Positions 11,901-23,900 of a DNA stretch of 64,000 bases are shown piece after piece. This DNA comes from Bretschneidera sinensis (taxonomy: Eukaryota > Streptophyta > Magnoliopsida > Brassicales > Akaniaceae), in NCBI GenBank assembly GCA_023935145.1, contig CM043698.1:81052001-81116000 (forward strand), written 5' to 3'. Within the stretch, counting starts at the first letter, position 1; each line of letters begins with the position of its first letter. The position numbers and the translations under genes are program-made. A model generated the notes under the pieces. The model saw only the letters and a program-made list of their open reading frames with translations. It had not been told where the DNA came from and made no database searches.

Positions 11901-14900
11901 ATTCCGCAAAATGTGAATAATTTAGTGTAAATATTATAATGGATAAAATAATCATAGCCATATTATTTTGAGCTAGATGCTGGCTTCGTTATTTTTTGTA
12001 CTTCATCTTAATGTCCATGAGAAATTCATCATCCTCGATGTTCTTGAGTTCTTACCAAGCCTATTCTCTTCCATGTTCATGTTCTAAGCTCTTGAGTTCT
12101 GACAAAATTTAGTTTCTATGTGAAAGCAAGATTTATAGGTATATTCTGATTTGTTATTGTATTGGCTTTATTAACACTTTGATATATGTCTTCAAAATTT
12201 CTGTCTAATGAAAATTGCAGGTACTTCATCTCATGATTGGCTCTTCGAACTTAGGTAACGTTGAAATCTTGTGGTTCATATTGTGAAGATATTCCTTATT
12301 CTGCGTATGATTAGAGTTGATGTAATGGTTCTAAATTTGACTTTGGTTTAAGCTAGGTTATTTTAACACTGGCCTAATTTCTGGAACTATAGAATTTAAA
12401 GAAAAAAGAATGTGCATGAGTAAATCATATCTCAAATTTCAGTGTTTAGTTGAGTGTCAAAATGCCCCGGCATTCTTTATACGAAACGACATCATATATA
12501 GTGTAACATTGATAAAACTGTAAGGAAAGTGATGGCCATCTTATGTACACTTGTCACATAGATCACTGGACCTTGGAATTGCTTACAATTTTAAAATTTG
12601 TTTTGGCATAATTCACACTGCTCTAACTTTATGTTTATTCTTAGTTGCAGGATTAATCACATTGATGTTAGCAAAACACACACATTTATTTTAAAGGCTT
12701 AAATGCATATTGGCCCCCAAGGCTTCGCCGGGGGGGGGGGGTGTTCTTGCACTTTAATACATAGGTTTTTAATTTTGGTACATTTAACCATGAGATTTCA
12801 AAAACTGTTGCAATCCTATGCAAATGTTCAATTGGACTAACAGAGTTAATGAAGAATATTTAAAAAATAGTATTTGGAAGAAAATCTATTAATTGAGCCT
12901 AAAAAATTTAAAATTTAAAAAAGCCTTAAATTAACAATTAAACTATCTGTCCAACTCCAATCTTCTTTATTAAAAAAATAAAACTGAAAACTAAAATAAA
13001 AAAATCTTAATCACCATTTTTCTTTACCAAACCCTAACCTCCTTCTTCTTCCTCATTGTCACTGGGCCGCCTATCCACATGAGGCACATAAGGAAGAAAA
13101 AATTTTACTAACACATTGTTAGCAAAGCTTCAAACATTTGAAATGCAATTGAATATACTCCAGATTTTTTTAATAAGAATATGTTCCCCGTTTCGATTTG
13201 AAAATATGTGGCTTAAGGCGGAGGGATGTCGGGATCTTGTTAAAGAGTGGTGGGAGGGATACTTTGTTAATGGTGTTGCCAGTTTTATGGCAGCTAAAAA
13301 GCTTAAAAGAGTCAAGGAAGAAGTGCAAAGATGGAATAAAGAAGTTTTTGGGAATGTCAACTCCACTATTTCCTTTGGGGGAAATAAGTGACCTTGATGG
13401 GAAAGAAATTAGAGAAGGTCTTTTGAGTAGTGAGAGGGATAGAAGGGTGGAAGCTAAGAAGGATTTGGAGAAGCTCATTTTTATGGAGGAAACTTCTTAG
13501 AGGCAAAAATCGAGGGAGTTGTGGCTTCGGGAGGGTGACAAAAATACTAAATATTTTCATCGTATGGCCAATGCTCGTAGAAGATATAATTTCATTAATT
13601 CCATTGAAGTTTATGGGTATGTGCCTAAGGAGAAAGAAAGCATAAGAGGAGCAATTAGCGGATTCTATGAAAATCCTTGTAAGGAATCTTGGGGTTCTCG
13701 TCCTAATTTGGATGGAATTGATTTTTAAAAATCAATAAGGATGATGTTGGTTGGCTCGAGCGTCCTTTCTCTTAGCAAGAAATTATTTTTACTCTTCGGG
13801 CTTGTGATGGAGATAAAGCCCTGGTCCTGATGGTTTTACTATGTCTTTTCTAGCTTAAAATTGGGATGTATTGAAAGGAGACATTATTCGGTTGTTTGAG
13901 GAGTTCCGTGTTTCTAGGGAGTTTATGAGTAGTCTTAACGCCAATTTTGTTACCTTTATCCCGAAAAAGGTGAAAGCGTCTAACATTAGAGATTTTAGAC
14001 CTATCAGTTTGGTGGGATGCATTTATAAACTATTATCAAAGGTGATCACTTTTAGATAGAAATAGGTGATGCAAAAAGTGGTGAGCCCGCAACAGAATTA
14101 CTTTATTGAATGAAGGCATATCTTGGATACTGTTCTGATAGCTAATGAAACGGTGGACGATCTTCTGAAGAATGGAGGGGGAGGGGTAATTTGTAAACTT
14201 GGTATGGAAAGGCATATGACCATGTGTGTTTAGGTTTTGTTATCTACTTACTGAAAAGAATGGGTTTTGGCGATAAGTGGTGCAAGTGGATCCTTAAGTG
14301 CATCTCATCTACATTTTTTTCCATTTTGGTTAATGGTTGTCCCATTGGTTTCTTTAAGGCTTCGAGAGGTCTTAAGCAAGGTGACCCTTTATCTCCATTC
14401 TTGTTTACTTTGGGTATAGAGGGATTCAGTAAGATGCTTTCTAAAGCGGTGGAGAGGGACTGTTAAGCGACTTCAAGGTGGGAAGTAATGGTGGGTGTGT
14501 GAATATTTCTCATCTTCTCTTTGCCGATGACACAACTGCATTTTGTGGGTTCGAGACCAATCAAATCTTACACATGAGATGCATCCTCCTTTGCTTTGAG
14601 ACGGTTTCGGGCCTTTAAGTCAATCTTGGTAGAAACAACCTAATTCCTCTTGGTGATGTGGATAATGGCCGTTTCCCTACTAGTGTGTTGGGTTGCAAAA
14701 TGGGTTCTCTTCAGATTACTTATCTTGGCCTTCTTTTAGGAGCTAAGTTTAAAGGAAAAGTTTATGGAACCCAATTGTGGAAAAATTTGAGAAAAACTTA
14801 TTCGGATGGAAGGCTCATTATCTTTCAAAAGGAGGTAGACTTACTTTCATAAAGAGCATCCTTTCTAGTCTACCCATTTACTACATGTCTCTCTTCCGTA

Positions 14901-17900
14901 TGCCTAGCTCAGTGGTTAATAGATTGGAGGGTATTCAAAGAAGATTTCTTTAGGGCAATACGACAGAGGGTTAATTGGGGTGTGGTCAAGAAACTGTTGG
15001 AAAGAGGGGGACTAGGTGTTAGCTCGTTAGTTTTAGTCAATAAGGCTCTTCTTGGTAAATGACTCGGGTGGTTTCTTGTTGAGAGAGACTATTTGTGGAG
15101 GAAAGTGGTGGAGGCTAAATTTAGGATGGAGAATGATAGGTGGATGTCTAAGAAAGTGCGGGGAGCCTATGGTGTGGGAGTCTGGAAATGGATTAGGAAA
15201 GGGGTGGGATGATCTGAAGCCTCTTTTGAAGGTTTTCGTTGGCAATAGAGCTAGAACTTGTCTCTGGTAAGGCATTTGGTGCGGGAATGCACCCTCAAAG
15301 GTAAATTTCCTAGCATATTCAACATTGTGAGGGATAAAGAAGTAAATGTTCTTTCTTGCTACTCTGTGTCTAATGATGAAGTCTCCTGGCATATTCCTTT
15401 TAATCGCAATGTTTTTGTTTGGAAAGTTGAAGAGATGGCTATGTTTCTAGATTCTTTATATAATTCTAGATTGGTGATAGGTAGAGGATGTGATGAGATG
15501 GAGGCATTGTCCACCTAAAGGGTTTTAGGTGAAGGATTTTTATAAAATCCTTTGTGATAAAGCTTCTTCAATCGGTATCCATAATTGCCCTTTGAAAGCA
15601 ATTTGGTGCTCAAGATCTCCAAAGAAAGTTAACTTTTTTGTTTGGAAAACGTCGTGGGAGAAGATTCTAACTCTTAACAATTTACAAAGGAGGGGAAAAA
15701 TGATTGTAAATAGGTGCTTCATTTGCAAACCTTGTGTTGAGTCCGTCTTTCATCTCTTGATAGAGTGTTCTTTAGCGAGAAGTTTGTGGGAAATGAGTTA
15801 TAGAATTATGGGAATCTTTTGGGTGTTTGGGGGCTCCATGTTGAATGAGATTCGGGCTTGGAATCGCTTAAAAGCTCCCAAGGAGGTTAAGAAAGCTTTG
15901 AGTTTAATTCCACATTCTATTTTTTGGATGGTGTCGAAAGAAATGAACTGGAGGGCCTTCGATGGTCCGGAGAGTCCTTTTGAGATCATTAGAGATAGAT
16001 GGTTTAATACTCTCATTTTTGGGTTGGGTATTTTTTTGTAAATAGTGAGGAATTTTTAGATTTTGTGGATTTCCTTTATTGTAATTAGCCGTTAGCTTTT
16101 GGTATACCGTCTTGGTGCTTTTCTAATAAATTTTTTATATATAAAAAAAGAATATGTTCCATGCTTTGAAATTAGAAGGAAACAAAGTCAGATGCAAGCA
16201 AAAAGATTTCTTTGATCCGATTTTAATTTTTTATAGTTCTTGAGAACAAATCAGGGGTTAACTGTATGATAAATTAAATGTTATATATTAAGCTCATGGA
16301 ATAAGACTTGAATGAGATTGAAGAGAATGGAAACAACTCAATCAAACAACTTAGTATTTCGTAGAAGGTTTCTAAAAATGCACTAAAGAGCTCCAAATTC
16401 AATCCAAACCTGAAACAACTTGAAATCAAAAAGCACAAAAAATAAATAAGAACCAGATCCAATTAAAGCATTAGTCAATGGAGATCAGGGAAAATAATAG
16501 ATTGGAGGGTGGCACGACGCAGCGGGTCGCACAGCGAGAGGCACTACTTGTCGCGGGGTACTGATGTAACTTAGTGTGGTTGGCAATGGCTGGTTGCAAA
16601 GATAGAGAGAGAGAGAGAGAGAGAGGATCAAAACCCAGTTTAGAGAGAGATATGTTTCAGTTTTAGAGAGATGTTTCACTTTGGATAGAATTTTTTAATT
16701 TTATTTTTTTCTATTTGTTTTATTTAATTTTATGTTTAGTGTTTATTTTAATTAGTTTTTATTAATAATTGGATGAAAAATTGATGAATTTGAATGGAAG
16801 TTGGATGAAATTGGACGGAGTCATAGGATTGCAACAGTTTTTGAAACTTTATGGTTCAATGTGCCAAAATTAAAAACCTGTGTATTAAAGTGCAAGACCT
16901 CCCAAACCTTGGGGACCAAAATGCATTTAAGCCTTATTTTAAACCTAGACTTTCCTTTCTCTCTCTTACTTCTACTTCTATTCCCTACTTTTTGGTGCTT
17001 AAGATCCATTATTTTGTATTTCTTCTTCTTTGTTTTTTCGATCAACATTATTTTGTATTTCAGAACCCTTTCTGAAAGAATTATTAGTCACCTTTAAATT
17101 AATCTATAGGAATCCCCAAGACTAATCAATTTGCTATCGTGATGCATTGTGGAAGAATTAGAGCTCAGCAAAGAGTGTTGGAACACATCCTGCATCAGAT
17201 AATTAAGATTAACTTTCTCTGTTGGCAGGCTATTTTGTTTATTTCATGCATACAATTGTTGCTACGTGTAAAAGGTGGCGTAGCTGGTCTCAAGCATTTG
17301 GTGCTTAAATCCATAAATCAACCTCAAGATCCATTATTTTGTATTTCAGAACCCTTTCTGAAGAATTATTAGTCACCTTTAAATTAGTCTATAAGAATCC
17401 CCAAGACTAATCCATTTGCTATCGTGATTCATTGTGGAAGAATTAGAGCTCACCGAAGAGTGTTGGAACTGATCCTTAATCAGATAATTAAGATTAACTT
17501 TCTCTGTTGGCAGGCTATTTTGTTAATTTCATGTATACAATTGTTGCTACTTGTAAAAGGTGGCATAGCTGGTCTCAAGCATTTGGCTTTATACTCATGG
17601 GTATGTTCCCTTTGACTAATGATATTGATAAGTTGCTTTTGATATTTGTTTCTAGAATTTCTTTATTGAGAGTCTGGTTATTTTAAATGATGATAATATT
17701 GCTGCAGCCTGCCCCACAATTCTGTTTCTTGCGGCTTTTCTTCTACTCCTGTCTTTCTGGTAGGTTTTCTACTATGTTCTGAACCGAATTTGTTAATTTT
17801 GATTTTTTTAACTTGTTAATTTTGATTTTTTTTTCTTACTTATGGAGTTTTAGAACATGAAAGTTTCTTCTCTTATATATCATGATTACTGTCTCAGCTG

Positions 17901-20900
17901 AGACATAATGAAAATGTCCTGCCCCGCTCTGTCTGGCCCAGAATGGGACATTAGCGTTGATGTTCATTGACCGATTGACATGTTTCATTTGCTTGTATTC
18001 TTTCCAGTTAAATGAGTGCATAAAATGTACATATCAAGCTTTATTATGGTGGTTGTATTTGTGCAAGTAACATATCTAGCAAAATGCCGATATAATCACT
18101 CGCAAATCTAGTAGGATGGTTATGCCAACATTTAACATTTGGATGTTGAACCATCTATGAACAAAACACATTAAGTATACATGAAAATTGGATGCTTTTA
18201 AAAATAAAATAGTTTGTTGCATATTTAGTGACTGTTTTCTGGCCTAATATGCCCTGAAGGTAAGGTTTCTTGAATTAAATGATGTGCAAGTTGAGTGAAT
18301 ATGCACCAAAAAGACAAAGAGGTCGGGTGAATAAGTTACTCAAGGGAAAATAAAATAGATTTTGAAGTAATGAGATGTGGTATGTTGCTAATTTCAGTAG
18401 GTAATCTATTTGGCATGATTATATATACATTTTCAGCCGAAAGAACTCTATTCGTTGGTTGTGATACTCTGGTAAACTTAAGAACTTAAGTGAACCCAAC
18501 TAAGCCTTAATCCCAAACTAATTGGGTTGGCTATATAGATCCCTTTTCTCCAATTTTCCCGGTCAAAAACCATATCTTCTGTGAGGTTTTGAAAAACATC
18601 ATCTTTGTCAGCTATCTCAGCACATGCTATAATAGCTTTAGCTTTATCCCTTTTTGTACTATCAACTTGGATCGAGTCACTCTCTTACATTGGTTGGTCC
18701 TTAGGTCTATGTTGCACGTGTTTAAACCATCTAAGCTTTCAATTTATCCCTAGTGGTTCTACCTCAACTTTTTTGGCAAATAACTTTTTTTTACTTATTC
18801 TATTTTTTCTTGTATTACCATGGATTCACCCTGACATTCTTATTTCAGCTCCCTAATTTTTGGAACATGATTCTTTTTACCACCCAACACTTTGTATGAT
18901 GTAGTATGACTGGCCTAATAACCATTTTGAAAAATCTTCCCTTGGCCAGTATTTTTATTGTCATGAAATATTCTTGTTGTGCTTCCCCGTTTCATCAATC
19001 CTACTCTACTTAAGTTATATGAATATGACATTGCGGTAAACTGATCTTATCTCTTTATGTTTTACTTTTAACAGCAGTGAACGGCTATTTTGGAATTAGT
19101 ACATGAATAGTATTCTATTAACCTTTTGTCCCCTATACATCATGTATTACATATGAACTTTATTTTAATATGAATAAGGTGAGTGAAATTTTTTAGATCC
19201 TTAGACCCCTGTTAGAATCCAGCTGGGACAATACAATCTGTGGTACACTTGGATCCAAAAATATGGCAATCCTAGTTTTTTTGTTTTGCTTCATTGAAAT
19301 ATTTATAGCTAAGTAAAGGAGAGATATTAATCTAATAAAATTGACAAGAACTAAAATGGATTTGTAGTAAGAAGAAAGAAGAGAGTGGCTCATAAATGAT
19401 TTCAAAACCTAGTCATGTTTACCTGAAATTTTCCATCATCATGGTGCAAAGTTATTGACATACATCAATGTTAATATCCAAGTATATTTTAAACTCAGAA
19501 ATACCTTTGAGAATAGAATTGAATCCTCTCTAACATCAATTTTTGGGCTTTAGATATTGTTGTCGAATTAAATAGTTTATTCACTGGATTCTTAAATGTT
19601 TAAATTGCATGAAGAATCTGGAAGTTGACATGATAATGAGCATATTATGGATTATATTGTACAGTGCAAAACATAAATGATGGTTATCCTTCTAGAGTCC
19701 CTATGTATAAGATATTATATTTAGAACAATACAGTATAATTTATGAGGAACATATATGCTTCTATGGGCAATGATTTTATAGGATCGACCTTTGCCATCA
19801 GGCAAATGATGAAGAGGATAATGATGAAGAAAATAGTGCTCAACAAGCTTTGTTGGAAAATGGCAAGAGCAAACCAGGTTCATCTAATATGGATGGTCAT
19901 CGAAAATGTTACTCATTCCAAGGCCTTCATGTTGGCAGCCGACAAAAAATTGTTATTGTGGTACGAGAAATAAAATGTCTTCCTCTTCAATCATATCATA
20001 AAATGTTATTATTATCCTTTGTTAATTTTTTGTCGAAGTCATCGAATGTGGACATTTTATTTACTCCCCTCCTTTTTTTCATTAGGTAGTTCTGCTTGTT
20101 TTCATCTTAATGATCTCATTTGCGCTGATAATCTGGATTGGTGCCGGGAAGAATCCTATTGATTCTTCACTAGTTGCTCGGGTATGGAGTTGTTCCTTCT
20201 TGCTCATACATTTTGGCTGATTAATAATAGAAATCATCAATATTGTTTTGTAACTATGTCATTGTTGACAGTTTTGTATATATTCCGAAGTTTGAAACTT
20301 TATATTCAAGTTAATTACTCATATTGGCTTATAGAATCTGATTGAACAATATGGTGTTAATGGATTTGATAAACCTTGCCATCTTAATTTGTTCTTAAAG
20401 AGGAAAAGAAGATGGAAATATTGTAGATGTTTCCAACTTTGAAAAAAAAAACAGATGGGAACAGAGGTTTTTTGATGGACTGGCAATGTTTATCAAATAT
20501 CAGTGACACGTATATTCGATGGGAATCTGTCACCATTTATAACTAGGGCTAATGCCCAAGGTATATCAGGGATTTGCTATGTATTATTCTGTTACCCTAC
20601 TTGGTTATGCATCGCCATTGAGTATGAACATTGGTTATACTTATATTTGATAGAAAATGGAGTTATACATTAAGATGAATGTTTCTATTCCTTTAGTTTG
20701 TGCATTGGACTATCAATTGTTATCAGTTCTTGCTTATGCTAACTCACATTGAGCCACAAAAACCACGGTCTCTACTTTGGCATATTTGTTCATGATCAAC
20801 TCTGACCCTGGGGGATGCATAAGGTTAACAGTTTTGCTTTTCAGAAATTTTTTGGTAGTTCCATGAACTTTTCAGACAGTTGATTTAACGGTTTAATACT

Positions 20901-23900
20901 TCTTTGGCAAACCAAAAAAAATGTTGCATCTTCTGAATGACTATGGTGTTCTTTTGCTAGACAAATTTGGGAGATGGCTCTTTGTATGGTGGGATCTCTT
21001 GGGTGGTTGGTAGTTCTATTCAAGAAGAGGTGTGGGTTGGAGCGGTTTGAATGCTTTTAAAGAATTGAGAAAAGCCTATTCCTGTGTTCCTCTCTCTATT
21101 TTTGGTTGGTTTGAATGAAAGGAATAGGAGAGCCTTTGATGGAGTGTAAAATTCTCTAGCCTCATCAAGGAAGGTTCAATATTTTAGGGTTTTGGTTTGA
21201 TGGGATTTTTTAAAAATAAATATGACTTGTAAATAGTTCTTTTGTTTTTGGGTGGCATCCCCGTGGTGCCTCTGACGTATATACAATTTTACTTAAAATA
21301 AAGGGACTGATAATTAATTGCTGATAACTGCAATTATTGTATAGGTATATGTTGATTTTTCTGCCGCAGCAGTCCTTGTGTTGGGAGGTGGTATAGGTTG
21401 CTACGGTGAGTAACTACTTATTTAGTTCTTTTTTGTAGTATGTTGTGCATATGTTCTATTTAAGTTCTTTGTCTTTATTTTCATCTTTCTTTGCAAATTT
21501 TAGAAGCAATCACAAACATGTTATATTTCTAAAAGGGCTTTGGTTTAGAGCTGTGTAGTATGATTCATTCAATCTACTTATGGATGGAAAATGCTATGGA
21601 GCTACTTGTTAAATCACTTACTCATATATATTTGCATGTCTTATGCCTCATCTGCAGCAATTTGTATATTTGCCTGGCTTCAAGTTGAATGTTTTCCTTA
21701 ACATCAACGTAACTTTAAGTTCGGTTCACACCCTATTCAATGTGTGTAAGCTTATGTGAACAATGAATCACAAACATGTATGTTTTTAAAAGGGCTTTGG
21801 TATGAAGCTGTGTATCATGATGCATTCAATCTGCTTATGGATGGAATATACTGTGAAGTTACTTGTTATATCACTTATCGTTATATATTAGCGTATGCGT
21901 TAATGCCTCATCACCAGAAATTTGTATATTTGCCTAGCTTCCACTTAAATATTTCCCTTAACTTTTGAGTTCCATTCACACCATTATCAACATGTGTCTG
22001 TTGAAGTCTCTTTATGCTTATTTTGTCTTAATTTTTTTAATTATGCGATTTCCGATTCTCTACTCTTATAACTGCAAAGATGACATGGCATTCTGAGTGC
22101 AAAAAATAGCTGGTAAAATGATATTTACTTTTCAGTTTATAAACTCATAACGAGGAAAGTCATTTTTTGTGATCGATAATCATGATCTGTGTTGTATGGT
22201 ATGTGTATGTTACTTCAAAGCTTCTTTCTTTTAAATAAATCTGCTTTAAGTGGCTATATTTTTGGTGGGGCTAGCTTAGGTGTTTTCATGTGTTGTCATG
22301 AAAACATACAAACTCGGTTCTTTTTCAATTTTTTAGGTCTCATGCTGTTTCTTAAATTGAGGAAAGTACGGTCTGAGCAAGCTTCATCAGAGATATGGAA
22401 GGTACTCACCTGATAGTTCTTACTTTTTTTTTCTTCCTTTTTTGTACTCCTGATTGATTTTGACAAAACATTTGCTCACTATTTGCATAGTGTATCTACT
22501 GTACGTGAATGTAATATGATTATTTTCTTTCTTTAAGAGTATAACTGCTTAAACCATATTTGTGCTGTCTTCTGCATTACTGGAGATTTTACTTTGTATG
22601 CAGTAATTCCTAAAGTTCTGGGAACAATTTACCTCTATATGCAGGTATCTGGTTTAACGGTAGTCTCCGTTGTGTCTTTTACATCGAGTGCATTGGTATC
22701 TCTTCTTACAAACATTCCTGTAAGTGGTTGATAGTTTAATGACTTTCCTATGTTTAGTATGTGAGCCTTTTTCTAACTTTACCCTTCTGTTGGCAGCTTT
22801 TTTATCCCTGGAACCTGAAGAAAATAAATGGATTAAAAGCACTAGTTCTTCTGATTTGGTACTATTTTATAGGTATTACATCTGCCTTTCTTGTACCAAG
22901 CTGACTACTTACAATCATTTGAATATTATTGAGACGCATTATCATGACTTTATTATCTTACCTTTCACTTTAAACATTTACTTTTCCCTAATGAAGTAGC
23001 AAATTAAATGAAAGTCTACCTATATCCATGTGAATATGATTTGCTAAATCCCCCTAGTCTAATGCTTATTATGCAGTTCTTTTGATATTAATTGTTTCTG
23101 TTTCACTATTTGGAACCTGTATCACTCTACTCTTTGTTGGTTTGGTCCTAAGGGATGGAGTAGGCTAGGTTATTGGTTCAAGGATACTAGGTACTTTCAA
23201 GTTTCTGTAGAAAATCAAAATGATTGCTTCAGAAAGGTGAAAATTGAGATAAAACATAGATAAACAAGGGCCTTAATTTGGCTACCATTTTCCTTTAGGA
23301 GTAATGCGTGTCTTATTGCAAAGCATAAAGAAGCAATTAACGTCACCCTTTGGAAAAGAAATGCTGTTTATATATTGGGGAAGGAAATTATAGTACAAAA
23401 TGGGTGGTTATTTAAGAATGGTACTAAAGTGAGAGCCACCAGGTAATTCCAACTTAGATGGCTACTGGCTATCAAAAACTGTTTTAAGTTGCGGTTTTGA
23501 TTAATGGGAGGGATTAGACGAGGTTTCTGAAGTTGGAAGCGAGCAAGTGACAAATGAAAATGACACTGATGAAATTAAAAACGGTACTTGTTGAAACAAG
23601 TCTTTGTAAAGGAGGCTTTGCTTTCAAGCTTGAAACTAGAGAGAATATTATTTTTCTTTTTTGGGGAAATAAACTACAAAAATAGGAAATGAAGAGTTAG
23701 CTTACCTTGGAATGAGACAGTACCGAGCATCAACCTTTCAATGTATTCATATTGGCATCTCTGTTGTAGAATTATAGACAAAGTCTGCATATCTCCCGCT
23801 CTACCATTTATACTTAAATGCAACATTTGCTCTTGGAGAGTAACTTCCATTGCGTGAGACAACTTGATGAATTGTCTATCTCAAGTTCCCTTTTAAGTAG

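Larger units (their letters stand above)
12696..16933. mobile_element. TIR transposon (Mutator-like) in intron 3
   Basis: The terminal inverted repeats are 12696-12820 and 16822-16933. They begin GGCTTAAATGCA and match over more than 110 bp, including TTGCACTTTAATACA and CAAAAACTGTTGCAATCCTATG. The identical 10-bp sequence TTATTTTAAA flanks the element (12686-12695 and 16934-16943), close to the 9-10 bp duplications of Mutator-like elements. After removing the nested LINE and its duplicated target, about 1.27 kb remains with no transposase, so this is a non-autonomous copy. A G homopolymer lies in the left TIR at about 12731-12743. Confidence 0.8.

Noticed and set aside
13130..13560. Minus-strand frames over the LINE start
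   Set aside because: They are opposite-strand shadows of the plus-strand LINE linker region, which has the recognisable motifs.
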